DNA of 64,000 nucleotides from Marinimicrobium sp050113635 (GTDB lineage: Bacteria > Pseudomonadota > Gammaproteobacteria > Pseudomonadales > Cellvibrionaceae): positions 124,001 through 188,000 of the forward strand of contig NZ_JBNJLT010000001.1 in assembly GCF_050113635.1 (NCBI RefSeq), given 5' to 3'. Every line of letters starts with the position of its first letter. The stretch's first letter is position 1. The position numbers and the translations under genes are program-made. This document shows, piece after piece, positions 27,769 to 37,889 of this stretch. The notes under the pieces were generated by a model, which worked only from the letters and a program-made list of their open reading frames with translations, did no database searches and was not told where the DNA came from.

Positions 27769-30700
27769 ATGAATAAGAAGCAGCTAGCGACGCTCCCATT
27801 GATGATTGCCACCCTCTCGGGCGGCACATTGGCGGGGTATCACGCGGTCGCGCAAACGTTAGAAGTTGAAGCCGAGGCCTTTGACGGGTCTGGTGGAAGT
27901 TACGCCGATGGACAGCCACAACCGGTCAGCGTCTATACCGTCAATGGCGCCGATGCCATTAACTACGTCAATCGTGGAGACTACGTCGAATACGAATTGG
28001 CGCTTGCCGACGCCGGCACCTACGGCGTGGAGTACTTGGTGGGCACCTCAGTAAGCTCGGGCTCGGAACTCGAGTTTCTGGTCAACGACGGCTCCAACTG
28101 GAACAGCCAGGGACAGACCACCGTGCCCACCGGCCACTGGGACTATTTCGAGTCCGTCCTTGCGCCCCATACCGTCCAACTGCCAGCCGGTACGGTCCGC
28201 ATTCGGTTGCACGGCTCAGGCAGCAATGACTGGCAGTGGAACATGGATAAATTCCGGCTGACGTTAATGGAAAGCAACGTTGAGCCCCGGCCCACCCAAG
28301 GGTTACGGCAAGAGGCCGAAAACTATCATGCCATTGGCGGAACCTATTCCGATGGCCAGCCCGACCCCATCAGCGTATATACGGTAAATGGCGCAACGGC
28401 CCTGAATTACGTCAACCGTGGCGACTACGCTGACTACCAGGTGTCAGTGCCGGAGTCCGGCCTTTACGACCTGACCTACTACATCGGTACGGCCGTCAGT
28501 TCCGGCGCGGCCATTGAATTACTGGTGAATGAGGGCGGTAGCTGGATCTCCAAGCACACCACATCCGTTCCCGCCGACAGCTGGGACACATTCAACGCCC
28601 TGGACGCCACAACCAGCGTTTATCTACCACAAGGGGTAGTCGACATTCGCCTTCAGGGCGCGGGCAGCAATGATTGGCAGTGGAATCTGGACGCCTTTGA
28701 GCTGAGTTTTGCAGGCACCGCCTCCAGCAGCAGCTCGAGCGCCTCGTCCAGCTCGTCCATTCCCTCTTCCAGCACCTCATCGAGCGCTTCCTCAAGCAGT
28801 ACCTCCAGCGTGTCCTCAAGTGCCTCGTCCAGCACGTCGAGCGCACCCCCCTCCGGTGACGCGATCCCGGTTTCCGGTACATTCACTTTGGAGGCGGAGC
28901 ACTATCAGGCATCGGCAGGCGAGCTGGAAACCTATCAGGTGGACGGCGGAACTGCAGTGAACTATTTCAATGCGGGTGACCACATTGAATTCGTGATTGA
29001 TCACAGCGACGGAGGCTTGTACGAGGCCGTGTACCGCGTTGCCACAGGCAACAGCGGAGGAACCGCCGCTGGTTTGATGGTCACTGATCACAATGGTGAC
29101 CTGGTATTGAGAAACACCACGTCTATTACCAGTCAGGGCGACTGGGACACTTTCTACGACCAAACCTCCAGCACTCGCTTTAACATCTTCCCCGGCGAGT
29201 CCCGCATTCGAATCACAGGCGCGGGTTCTGAGGCCTTCCAGTTCAACATCAATGCCATTGAGTTCCGTCGAATCGGCGTCGTGGACAATGACCTGGACGG
29301 CGATGGGGACGGCATTTCGGACATCAATGATGTTTGCCCCGACACCCCTGACTCGGAGGTCGCGAACGGCGAAGGTTGCTCACCCTCCCAACGCGACGGG
29401 GACGAGGACGGCATCAGCGACCTGATCGACCAGTGCCCCTCCACCACCCAAAACGCCTTTGTGGATGAACAGGGCTGCGAAAGCTCCGGCGGCGACGACG
29501 ACGACTTTGACGGCGTCATGAATGAGAGCGACAACTGCCCCACCACCACGTTCGGCGTCAACGTTGGCCCGGACGGTTGTAGCACTTCAGGCCGTGACAG
29601 CGACGGAGACGGCGTGGTGAATGCCGAAGACTCCTGCTCTGGCACTCCAGCCAGCGAGTTTGCCAACCGCAATGGCTGCTCCTCCTCCCAGGTGAGCAAC
29701 GCGGAAACGGTGACGGTCAATGTCAACGCCAATATCGAACACATCGTCAACGGTGTTTCCGATTTTGGCCGTGACCGCCATATGACCATGCACTCCACAG
29801 TGTTCGAGCAAGACTGGAACGGGCACACGGACAAGCTCAATTACGTTCTGAACACCCTGGATGTGTACTTCGGCCGAGACAACGGCTCTGCGACCTGGAA
29901 GTTCGGTGAAACACCGGAAGACGAGCAGCGGCCCAACCACGCTGACCTGGAGTGGATGGTGACCCGTGGCGAAGAGCTGCGGCAACTCTACGAGAATACG
30001 CCCCTATACGACCGATTCCCGGAGAGCAAAACCGAAATGATTGCCGGGACCAATCCCCACCCCACCTACCCCACTCTGTCCTGGTACTCAACCGGTTTCA
30101 CCACGACCGGCTGGCAACCCAAAAACATCCAAACCTCAGCGGAGTGGATGGGCCAATACCTGGAGCAATACTTCGCTCACAGCGGCAATGGTCATGTAGG
30201 TGAGCCCATGCCCACCTTCTGGGAAGTCATTAACGAGCCGGATATGAAAATGAAAACCGGCGCGTTTATGGTGACCAACCAGGAGGCAATCTGGGAGTAC
30301 CACAACCTTGTAGCGAACCAGATCCGCAGCCGCCTTGGCAGCGAAGCACCCATGATTGGGGGTATGACTTGGGGCCAGCATGACTTCTATCGCCGGGACG
30401 GTATTTCACGCTATGCCGACGACGCCTACGATCAGTGGATCACCCACGAAGACCCACAACAGGAGGCGGAAGCCGAAGCCTTCTATAAGAATGCGATGGC
30501 AACACCGGTAGACGACACGCGGGCCCAAGACTGGTACCAGTGGGATGTGATGTGGAAAGGGTTTATGGACGCCGCTGGCGACAATATGGACTTCTATGCA
30601 GTGCACATCTACGACTGGCCCTCTGTCAATATGACAGGATCGGAAACCCTGCGTCGCGGCGGCCATGTCCAGGCTATGCTGGATATGATGGAATGGTATG

Positions 30701-31779
30701 ACGTGCACGAGAACGGCATCAACAACCGTAAGCCCATTGTGCTATCCGAGTATGGCGCCGTGCAGGGCGGCTGGGACCAGCGCGCTCACGAAGAGCGATT
30801 CGATGCGGAAAGCCTGAAGTCCTTTAACGCCATGCTGATGCAGTTCCTGGAGCGGCCGGATTACGTCATCAAGTCCATGCCCTTTACCCCCGCCAAACCC
30901 CTGTGGGGCTACCTCCCAGGTGGCTGCGGCTACGACGATGCAACACCCTGCACTACCCGCTACCACTACGCTATGCTGATTGAAGACCAACTCAACAGCG
31001 GCAACTGGGAATGGTCGCCCTACATTCGTTTCTATGAGCTGTGGAAAGATGTTCAGGGCACTCGCGTCGACACCGCCTCCACCGACCCGGACGTACAGGT
31101 AGACTCATACGTCGACGGTTCCGACCTGTTTGTGATTCTCAACAACCTTGAGACCGCCGCCACTACGATCAACCTGAACGTTTCCGGCCTTGGGGGCAAC
31201 AGCCTCAGCAATGTTGAACTCCGCCAATTGTATTATCCGGGCGACGACAGCGTACTGCTGGACCGCCGGCACATGGCGCAATCACCTTCCAGCGTAACAC
31301 TTGAAGGCAACGGCACCATCGTGCTGCGTTACAGCACCAATACCACGATTGCGGTTAACGAGCAGGTACAGGAGCACAAGTACTTCGGCGATAGCGTCAG
31401 TGGTGGCAGCGAGCCGCACCGCGTCTCCGTATCTGGCGGAGCTTTGGAGCTTAACGTCAACGGTGTTCAAGTGCCTTCCGGCGCTGCGGAGGCCATGCTT
31501 CGTCTCACCGTGGCTCTTTACCCGGGGGAAGACGATGTAGAGGGGGGGAACCTGACTCTGGACTCGCTCATTATCAACGGTACAGCCGTGGAGACACCCA
31601 TCGATTGGCGCGGCCCCAAGGAAAACAGCGCTGAGCGGTATTTCGCCACGCTGGAAATACCGGTACCAGTCAGTGTTCTCCAGACCAGTAACCAGATTCT
31701 GGCGGACTTCCGCCATAACGGTGAGCTGACGGTATCAAACCTGACGGTGTGGGACTTCTCTACCCAACCGCAACGCTAA
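27769..31779 (+). CDS. GH86 beta-agarase with three CBM6 domains and calcium repeats
   Basis: 1336 aa; ATG at 27769 (AGAGG upstream, MNKKQLATLP signal peptide) preferred to 27751. Two closely related CBM6 domains (about 30-170 and 178-315; each contains DGQP, NYVNRGDY and AGSNDWQW-like motifs), a polyserine linker (317-362), a third CBM6 (373-502), four thrombospondin type-3-like Asp-rich calcium repeats (504-640; DGDGDGISDINDVCP), then the GH86 domain (about 645-1110). FWEVINEPD puts the acid/base Glu at 823 and VLSEYG the nucleophile at 994. A beta-sandwich tail closes the protein. It should be a secreted endo-beta-agarase or porphyranase held on the polysaccharide. The architecture is close to Saccharophagus Aga86-type enzymes. 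Confidence 0.92.
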   Translation: MNKKQLATLPLMIATLSGGTLAGYHAVAQTLEVEAEAFDGSGGSYADGQPQPVSVYTVNGADAINYVNRGDYVEYELALADAGTYGVEYLVGTSVSSGSELEFLVNDGSNWNSQGQTTVPTGHWDYFESVLAPHTVQLPAGTVRIRLHGSGSNDWQWNMDKFRLTLMESNVEPRPTQGLRQEAENYHAIGGTYSDGQPDPISVYTVNGATALNYVNRGDYADYQVSVPESGLYDLTYYIGTAVSSGAAIELLVNEGGSWISKHTTSVPADSWDTFNALDATTSVYLPQGVVDIRLQGAGSNDWQWNLDAFELSFAGTASSSSSSASSSSSIPSSSTSSSASSSSTSSVSSSASSSTSSAPPSGDAIPVSGTFTLEAEHYQASAGELETYQVDGGTAVNYFNAGDHIEFVIDHSDGGLYEAVYRVATGNSGGTAAGLMVTDHNGDLVLRNTTSITSQGDWDTFYDQTSSTRFNIFPGESRIRITGAGSEAFQFNINAIEFRRIGVVDNDLDGDGDGISDINDVCPDTPDSEVANGEGCSPSQRDGDEDGISDLIDQCPSTTQNAFVDEQGCESSGGDDDDFDGVMNESDNCPTTTFGVNVGPDGCSTSGRDSDGDGVVNAEDSCSGTPASEFANRNGCSSSQVSNAETVTVNVNANIEHIVNGVSDFGRDRHMTMHSTVFEQDWNGHTDKLNYVLNTLDVYFGRDNGSATWKFGETPEDEQRPNHADLEWMVTRGEELRQLYENTPLYDRFPESKTEMIAGTNPHPTYPTLSWYSTGFTTTGWQPKNIQTSAEWMGQYLEQYFAHSGNGHVGEPMPTFWEVINEPDMKMKTGAFMVTNQEAIWEYHNLVANQIRSRLGSEAPMIGGMTWGQHDFYRRDGISRYADDAYDQWITHEDPQQEAEAEAFYKNAMATPVDDTRAQDWYQWDVMWKGFMDAAGDNMDFYAVHIYDWPSVNMTGSETLRRGGHVQAMLDMMEWYDVHENGINNRKPIVLSEYGAVQGGWDQRAHEERFDAESLKSFNAMLMQFLERPDYVIKSMPFTPAKPLWGYLPGGCGYDDATPCTTRYHYAMLIEDQLNSGNWEWSPYIRFYELWKDVQGTRVDTASTDPDVQVDSYVDGSDLFVILNNLETAATTINLNVSGLGGNSLSNVELRQLYYPGDDSVLLDRRHMAQSPSSVTLEGNGTIVLRYSTNTTIAVNEQVQEHKYFGDSVSGGSEPHRVSVSGGALELNVNGVQVPSGAAEAMLRLTVALYPGEDDVEGGNLTLDSLIINGTAVETPIDWRGPKENSAERYFATLEIPVPVSVLQTSNQILADFRHNGELTVSNLTVWDFSTQPQR

Positions 31780-31789
31780 CCTCCCTTTC

Positions 31790-31826
31790 GCCCCCACGGC
31801 CAGCGCTGTGGGGGCGCTTTCCTCCC
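31790..31826 (+). terminator. Intrinsic terminator after GH86
   Basis: An 8-bp stem (GCCCCCAC / GTGGGGGC) with a 10-nt loop is followed by GCTTTCCTCCCCTTTT, 11 bp after the stop. The T tract is interrupted, so termination may be partial. Confidence 0.7.
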
Positions 31827-31904
31827 CTTTTCTCTTCCCCTCAGCCGACATATTCCTTTTTCATCTAAGCCGACGTAAATGGCGCACGATTCTCTCTACC
31901 ATTT

Positions 31905-31957
31905 TTGTATATTGTCACCAATCTCCTATTGACAATAATTTGTATTGGTTCACAATC
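31905..31957 (+). promoter_or_regulatory. Promoter/operator of TonB receptor 2
   Basis: ATTGTCACCAAT (31911-31922) is followed five bases later by ATTGACAAT (31928-31936), which contains a consensus -35 box TTGACA (31929). CACAAT 17 bp downstream could be the -10. The same order of elements stands before receptor 3 at 58660. The 5' leader also holds a small GAGC/GCTC hairpin near 32011-32033. Confidence 0.6.
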
Positions 31958-32069
31958 AGGGTAAGGATAATTAACAAACCTGCCCGTCGAGCAGACTGCC
32001 TATCCTTTTGAGAGCTCCACCTTCGGGGGCTCCCATAAAAATAATGAGCAACTACCAGCGAGGTTCAAG

Positions 32070-35000
32070 ATGCCATCCATTACCAAGCACTTTAAATTGA
32101 CCGCCCTCTCTGCGGCCATCTTCGCCACCTACGGGTTTTCCGCCTACGCGCAACAAGCCGAGAACGCTGATTCTCAGAACGATGAGAACGAGGTTGGGTC
32201 GCTTGAAGAAATCGTGGTAACGGGTATCCGCGGGGCACTGCAGCAGTCCATTGATGACAAGCGCACCGCCCAAAACATCATGGATACCATCAACGCCGAA
32301 GACATGGGTAAAAACACCGACCAGAACATTGCTGATGCTCTGGGTCGGGTCACCGGGGTATCCGTGGTCCAGCGCAACGGCGAAGGGGCTCAGGTCACCG
32401 TTCGCGGCGCCGGTGCCAACCAGAACAACATCTCCATCAACGGGCAGCAACTGACGTCCACCTCCTTTAGTCAAGCCGTGGACCTCAGCTCCTTCTCGAC
32501 CGACATCTTGTCCAAGCTGGAAGTGGTCAAAACCCCCAGTGCGGACCACGACGAAGGCTCTCTGGGCGCTTCCATTAACCTGGTGACCACCCGCCCGCTG
32601 GACCGAGCCGATGACGTTCGTTCCCTGACCGTTCAGGGTCGCTATAACGACTTTAGCGAAGAAAGTGACTATAAAGTTCAGGGCTCCGTATCGGAAACCT
32701 TTCTGGATGACACACTCGGCGTTGCATTGACCGTCTACGACGAAACCAATACCTATCGTCGAGACCAGTACCGAGTAGAAGACTTCGAAGCCTCAGGCCT
32801 CATAGAGGTCGCTCGCGATCAAAATGGCGACATCATCTCTGGGGTAAAGGCGATTCAGCCAACCGCCACCTTCTACGAACAGTCCAAAAACACCAATGAC
32901 CGTCAAGGGGCCAACCTGGGCATCCAGTGGGCTCCGACAAGCCGCACCGAGCTAATGCTCAACGGTACCTACACCAAGCAGGAAGAAACCCAACAAAAAG
33001 ATGCGTTTTCCGTTCGGGACAACCGTGTCGAGAACTTCGTGGAAGGTCGGGACATTCTTCCCAACGACATCCGCCCGGCGGCATCCTTTACTGACCCTCA
33101 GGAAGATTGGTACACGATCAATACCAACACAAACACGTTCATCAAGAAGATGGACCGTTTCTCCGTAGGCGATGTGGTTTCCTCAGTAGGCGGTGACGAG
33201 CGGGAAAATATCAGCGCCACTCTGGACTTCTCCCATGAGTTTACGGACCAGTTCCGGGTGGAGAGCAAGCTGGGGTACTCCAGCAGCGAGTCCGAAAGCC
33301 TCCCCAACGCCTACGCGGTCATGCAGAACTTTGTTCAAGTGCCTTCTCGTTTGTTGTACGACGCTGGCCGCGACATTGAGCCTGCAGGTTTTGATTGCAC
33401 CTCGGGAAGCTGTAAGCTCGTTACGGGTGACAGCTTTGTAGACCTTGGAGAGCAAATCGATCCGCTCCCCGACACACCGGCGTACGAGGACAATACCGCC
33501 TTTACCGGCTATAACCCGGCCGACATTGCCTCTCAGAACCTGTCTTTCCTCTCTGAGAATGCGATTAAAGTCGAAGACGAACTCACCAGCTTTCAGTTGG
33601 ACTTTGACTACGACGTCAACACCTTCGGGTTGACAACTGTTGAATTCGGGGCAAAAGCCAGCCGTCGTGAGAAGTTCGTTGATCAGCAGAATTACCAATT
33701 CAACAGTATCACCAAAACCGAAGTGATTCGGGACGAGAACGACAAGATAATCGTCGTTCCCGGCGGCCCCCTGACGGACGTTAGAGGCGTAGACGCTCGA
33801 AAATCCGGCCTCGAGTGGGTCAACTTCATGGATTCGCTGGACTACGACGTTCCAGGCATCGCAAACTGGGTTCCGTTTGATGGCGTAAAGACCATCAATC
33901 TCGTGTTGGACGATGAGAATACCGTTCGCACACCGGACAAGACCAAAACCCGAGCCATTGATATTGACACCGCTGCCATCTACCTGAAGACCAATTTCTC
34001 CTTCATGGATGACCGCCTGACCGGTGACATCGGTGTTCGTTATGTGGAAACTGAAATCCAGGCCGACGGCTTTGGCGGTGTCGACTTCTGGCAAGATGGC
34101 GAAACGCTTCAGCGCGAATTTGATCTCGTCAAACTGCGCGAACTTCGCGACACCAGCCTCCCCGAATGCCGCGCTCCGGTGTTTGGTGACCCCGAGAACC
34201 GCAAAGGCTACGAACAAAAATACCAGCGTGTGGACGGCCAAGGTTGGGATGTTTCCGCCGGTCCGGATCCGTCGGGCTGGACCCCCATTCCCGATCAGGG
34301 TCCCTGCCACGATCCGGACTATGCCGCCTGGGCTGCGTACCAACAGGACCAGAGTCTGTCCGACCCCGACGTCGCCATCAACTGGTACACCATGTGGCGC
34401 TACGCTGACGTGTCGACCGTTCGCAACGGTGCATGGGGAGTTGGGCTGGACGAACCACCGCTGGACTATGATCCCTCGGTGTCCACCGATAACGCAGATA
34501 CCAATGCGTATACATGGATCGACCCCGTCAACAAAGAGCTGAAGTCCTTCGCAGCCACGGGCAGCCATGAATACGAAAACGTGTTGCCCAGCCTCAACGT
34601 TAATTACGCATTTACCGATGACTTAATTGGTCGTTTCGCGGTATCCAAAACGATGACGCGCCCCGAAATTGACAAACTGCAGTCCGGTTTCAGCATCAAC
34701 GAAGGCGGCTACTGGGGTACGGGCGATCCCAACGTCGGCCGCTTCCAGCAGTTCAATACCCAGCTTGAGCCGCTGGAGTCCAAGAACCTGGACTTGTCTT
34801 TGGAGTGGTACTTTGACGACTCCGCCATGGTCAGCGCGGCAGTGTTCCACAAAGACATGAGCAACTTCACCGACACCGAAAGCGCTCAGGTGTACTTGAC
34901 CGATCTCCGCGATCTTGAGGGCACCGTTGACCCGAACGATCTGGTCATGCTGCCTGCCAACGATGGCACCAATGACAACGGGCTTACCGGTTGTATGCCG

Positions 35001-35720
35001 CTGCGCGCGACCGCTGACTATGGTTGGTTTCCCTCAGATCCAAACCGTTTCAGTGATGATTTGCGCGACCTTTGCGGCATCTACAGCCTAGAGAAGGTCA
35101 TCAACGGCAAAGGCGCGTCTATTACAGGCTTGGAACTGGGCTATCAACAAACCTACCACTTCCTGCCCGGCTACTTCCTGAGCGGGTTGGGTATGTCGGC
35201 CAACTACACCTATCAGGACAGTGAGTACGACGCGGACCAATCCAGCATTGATCCAAGCAAGATGCTCCCGACCTTGCCAGTGGCGGACACTCCTGAGCAC
35301 ACCTACAACTTGACGGGTTTCTGGGAGCAGGACGGTCACCAGGTGCGGTTGAGCTACCGAGGCTCCAGCGACTCCCTGGTGGGTAGCGACTGGAACACTG
35401 GGCTGTCAGGGCGGACCTGGAATCAGGGCACGCTGTGGAACGAAGGCCGCGACTCGCTCGACCTCTCGGCTAGCTACGAGCTGAATGACAATGTCAGCTT
35501 TACGTTCCAGGCCATTAATCTGACCGATGCCGCCTTCCGCCAGTATTTCACCAGCCGTGAAATCGCCGTGGATCGCGTATACAACGAAGAGACAGGAGCC
35601 ATCGATTTTGTGGCGCTTGAAGAAGGTAACGCGATGGATGGCGAAACCCCCAAATCGCGCACCTACTCTGAGTTCAAAACGGGCATTACTTACCGCCTGG
35701 GCGTCCGTGTGAACTTCTAA
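32070..35720 (+). CDS. TonB-dependent receptor 2 (large, carbohydrate type)
   Basis: 1216 aa, larger than usual for the family. Signal peptide to about residue 28 (FSAYAQQ), then LEEIVVTGIRGALQQSIDDKR, a plug domain (NIADALGRVTGVSVVQRNGEGAQVTVRG) and a barrel ending TYRLGVRVNF. Several long extracellular loops contain Cys pairs (FDCTSGSCK, PECRAPVFG, GPCHDPDY, DLCGIYSLEKV), presumably disulfide-bonded, which explain the extra length. It should import agar-derived oligosaccharides. The surface lipoprotein gene follows by 68 bp across a hairpin, as in receptor/binding-protein pairs. Confidence 0.9.
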   Translation: MPSITKHFKLTALSAAIFATYGFSAYAQQAENADSQNDENEVGSLEEIVVTGIRGALQQSIDDKRTAQNIMDTINAEDMGKNTDQNIADALGRVTGVSVVQRNGEGAQVTVRGAGANQNNISINGQQLTSTSFSQAVDLSSFSTDILSKLEVVKTPSADHDEGSLGASINLVTTRPLDRADDVRSLTVQGRYNDFSEESDYKVQGSVSETFLDDTLGVALTVYDETNTYRRDQYRVEDFEASGLIEVARDQNGDIISGVKAIQPTATFYEQSKNTNDRQGANLGIQWAPTSRTELMLNGTYTKQEETQQKDAFSVRDNRVENFVEGRDILPNDIRPAASFTDPQEDWYTINTNTNTFIKKMDRFSVGDVVSSVGGDERENISATLDFSHEFTDQFRVESKLGYSSSESESLPNAYAVMQNFVQVPSRLLYDAGRDIEPAGFDCTSGSCKLVTGDSFVDLGEQIDPLPDTPAYEDNTAFTGYNPADIASQNLSFLSENAIKVEDELTSFQLDFDYDVNTFGLTTVEFGAKASRREKFVDQQNYQFNSITKTEVIRDENDKIIVVPGGPLTDVRGVDARKSGLEWVNFMDSLDYDVPGIANWVPFDGVKTINLVLDDENTVRTPDKTKTRAIDIDTAAIYLKTNFSFMDDRLTGDIGVRYVETEIQADGFGGVDFWQDGETLQREFDLVKLRELRDTSLPECRAPVFGDPENRKGYEQKYQRVDGQGWDVSAGPDPSGWTPIPDQGPCHDPDYAAWAAYQQDQSLSDPDVAINWYTMWRYADVSTVRNGAWGVGLDEPPLDYDPSVSTDNADTNAYTWIDPVNKELKSFAATGSHEYENVLPSLNVNYAFTDDLIGRFAVSKTMTRPEIDKLQSGFSINEGGYWGTGDPNVGRFQQFNTQLEPLESKNLDLSLEWYFDDSAMVSAAVFHKDMSNFTDTESAQVYLTDLRDLEGTVDPNDLVMLPANDGTNDNGLTGCMPLRATADYGWFPSDPNRFSDDLRDLCGIYSLEKVINGKGASITGLELGYQQTYHFLPGYFLSGLGMSANYTYQDSEYDADQSSIDPSKMLPTLPVADTPEHTYNLTGFWEQDGHQVRLSYRGSSDSLVGSDWNTGLSGRTWNQGTLWNEGRDSLDLSASYELNDNVSFTFQAINLTDAAFRQYFTSREIAVDRVYNEETGAIDFVALEEGNAMDGETPKSRTYSEFKTGITYRLGVRVNF

Positions 35721-35735
35721 CCAATAAACAGAGCC

Positions 35736-35760
35736 GGTGTGGGTCCGGGAGGCCCACACC
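35736..35760 (+). terminator. Attenuator-like hairpin between receptor 2 and the lipoprotein gene
   Basis: An 8-bp stem (GGTGTGGG / CCCACACC) with a 9-nt loop lies in the gap, followed by only CTTCTC. Likely a partial terminator or mRNA stabiliser lowering downstream expression. Confidence 0.45.
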
Positions 35761-35788
35761 CTTCTCGATACAATAAGTGGTGAAATTT

Positions 35789-37819
35789 ATGAAAATGTTT
35801 CAAAAACGACATGCACTGTTGACCGCGGTTATCGCAGCTTCATTGACCGGCTGCGGAAGCGATGATGGTGACGAATCCGGTAAACCCATCGGCGCTGCCG
35901 CCCCTACCCATAGCGGCGACATTACCGTGAATCTCCACGAATCCGACAATGCGCGGGTGATCGATCTACTGAAAGACGCAGTAGACTCCGACGCGGATAT
36001 CCTTCGCGTTGAAAACCTAACCGCCAGCAAAGAGGATGAAACCGGGTTTGACGCGTCTCAGGAAGTCCGCATCGGCGTTGACCCCTCTGCAATAGCACCG
36101 ATGATCGACAGCGGTGAAACCTACGAGATGGTGTACACCTACGACATTTCCGATGGCCAGAACAGCACTCAACGCACCGCCACCATTCTCATCGAAGGGG
36201 AAGACTCTGCGCCCGAGTTCGATCAGCTTAAAGCTTCCTACAAGGCGACAGATAGCGCAGTGACCATAGATCTTCTGCAAGGCGCGACTGACGCTGATGG
36301 CGAAGAACTCTCCGTGAGTGGTTTCTCCGCCTCTTCGGAAAACTCCGTAGACAGCTACTCCCAGTCGGGCTCAGAGCTGACCATCGACATCCCGGCCTTT
36401 GGCGGCGATATCGGCGTAGGCGAGTCTCTGACTCTTCGATTCACCTATAACGTCGAGGACCACAATCACTCTCTTGAACGCACTGCCGTCATCACCATCA
36501 GCGCGGTCGTGGATGAGCCGGAAGCCCCCATGGTGAATAACACCTACTCTGGCGTGTTCACTACCAATGACTCTTTGGCGTATGTGGAGCTTAACGACCC
36601 AGAATACATCATCGACCGTAACGGCGATCCGCTGACCATCGTGTGGGATAGCATTACGCCAACAAACGGCGGCCCGGAACTCGCGTTCGACAAATCCAGC
36701 AGTACTCAACTGGTCATTGATCCGGTGGACTTCGCCACCCATATCGATACCGTCGGGGCGACCGAGACCTTCGAATACAGCTTTGATGTAAATGACGGTG
36801 AAGGCGGCTTCGAGATCAGCAGTACTTTCTCTATAGAGGTCACTCGTGAAGCCCCGGAGAACCTTATCGCCAACGGCAGCTTCGAAAGCGGAGATCTCTC
36901 TAGCTGGTCTGCGGACGACACCTCCGTTTTGTCCGTAGAAACCGCAGGTGACGCCTGGGACGGAAGTTTCCAGCTCGTATCGACTGGCGAGCCGAAACTG
37001 AGCAACAGTTTCGATGTAGAACCCAACGCTGGTTACCTGGTCCGCCAAGTAGAACGCATTGGCGGTTGGGGCGCTTACTCCGTAAACATCATTGGCGCAA
37101 ATGAGACCGAAGACTTCTCCCGCCGCTTCGGGATTCACCCTTCGGACAGTGAAGCTTGGACGAAACATGCCTTCCATGTGGCGTCATTGATGGCAGGTCC
37201 CGAATCATCCAACAGCCGTGAAGTTCAGTACACAATGGCAAATATGAATCTGGATGACGTAGTCGCAATGCGCTACTCCACTGACGCTGGCAACAACCAC
37301 GTAGCGCAGTCTGGAGAGTACAATGTGGGGTTCGAAGGCGGCACCATGGGTGATTGGGTAGTCGGCGACGCGGAAAACGCAAGCATTACCGAAAATCCTG
37401 ACGAAGTCATCAGTGGGGCCTACAGCCTCTACATTACGAACTGGAATAATGCACAGCTGACTCTGCCGGCGGGCACCATCGAAAACGGTAAGAAGTACCT
37501 CCTCAGTATGGACGTAAGGGTACTCACACCAGGCGGCACGGGAAACAGTCCCATGAGTTTAGCAATCTTTGACGCCACAGACGGTACCACCTCCCCGGTC
37601 GGCACCGACTTGACAACAGAGGTTCAACCCCGCTCCAGAAACTTCTTCTTCCAAACAGAAGGAGAGCTGGCCAAGTTCGAGCACTACATAGATGTAGACG
37701 CCTTCACCGACGTCAATGACTGGGCATCCCGGAGCGTCATGATCACTTTCAACCCCAACCTTTGGAATCCAAACGGGGAGTTTGTGATCGATAACGTGAA
37801 ATTGGTAGAGGTGCCCTAG
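35789..37819 (+). CDS. Surface glycan-binding-like lipoprotein
   Basis: 676 aa from ATG at 35789 (GTG 35777 also possible). A lipobox SLTGC gives Cys22. Residues about 35-355 form three or four cadherin/Ig-like repeats with D-x-D calcium motifs (DAVDSDADIL, GATDADGEEL, DRNGDPLTIVW, DVNDGEGGF). Two CBM4/9-like jelly-roll domains follow, opening NLIANGSFESGDLSSW (about 360) and YNVGFEGGTMGDWVVG (about 514), the latter ending FVIDNVKLVEVP. There is no catalytic signature. Placed right after a TonB receptor, it plausibly captures oligosaccharides at the cell surface, an analogue of Bacteroidetes SGBPs; this is inference. Confidence 0.75.
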   Translation: MKMFQKRHALLTAVIAASLTGCGSDDGDESGKPIGAAAPTHSGDITVNLHESDNARVIDLLKDAVDSDADILRVENLTASKEDETGFDASQEVRIGVDPSAIAPMIDSGETYEMVYTYDISDGQNSTQRTATILIEGEDSAPEFDQLKASYKATDSAVTIDLLQGATDADGEELSVSGFSASSENSVDSYSQSGSELTIDIPAFGGDIGVGESLTLRFTYNVEDHNHSLERTAVITISAVVDEPEAPMVNNTYSGVFTTNDSLAYVELNDPEYIIDRNGDPLTIVWDSITPTNGGPELAFDKSSSTQLVIDPVDFATHIDTVGATETFEYSFDVNDGEGGFEISSTFSIEVTREAPENLIANGSFESGDLSSWSADDTSVLSVETAGDAWDGSFQLVSTGEPKLSNSFDVEPNAGYLVRQVERIGGWGAYSVNIIGANETEDFSRRFGIHPSDSEAWTKHAFHVASLMAGPESSNSREVQYTMANMNLDDVVAMRYSTDAGNNHVAQSGEYNVGFEGGTMGDWVVGDAENASITENPDEVISGAYSLYITNWNNAQLTLPAGTIENGKKYLLSMDVRVLTPGGTGNSPMSLAIFDATDGTTSPVGTDLTTEVQPRSRNFFFQTEGELAKFEHYIDVDAFTDVNDWASRSVMITFNPNLWNPNGEFVIDNVKLVEVP

Positions 37820-37841
37820 CTCCTTCATCTCCTCCTTTTAT

Positions 37842-37867
37842 GGGCACGCCCTGCGTGCCCTTTTTTT
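37842..37867. terminator. Terminator between convergent lipoprotein and cupin genes
   Basis: An 8-bp stem (GGGCACGC / GCGTGCCC) with a 3-nt loop and seven T, on the plus strand. It lies 22 bp past the lipoprotein stop, and the cupin stop is at 37890 on the other strand. Confidence 0.9.
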
Positions 37868-37889
37868 ATTCGCTCTTAAACGAGTTACA

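Noticed and set aside
28653..28886. Glu/Leu-rich minus-strand frame
   Set aside because: Antisense of the polyserine linker in the GH86 gene.
29281..29690. Repetitive Asp-codon tract considered as a DNA repeat
   Set aside because: It encodes thrombospondin type-3-like calcium repeats in the GH86 protein; the repeat is at protein level.
33183..34568. Long minus-strand open frame (461 codons) opposite TonB receptor 2
   Set aside because: It mirrors the codon pattern of the receptor gene, has no ribosome-binding site and no recognisable domain. Similar shadows opposite GH2 (38396-39709) and the cytochrome (2616-3374) were rejected for the same reason.
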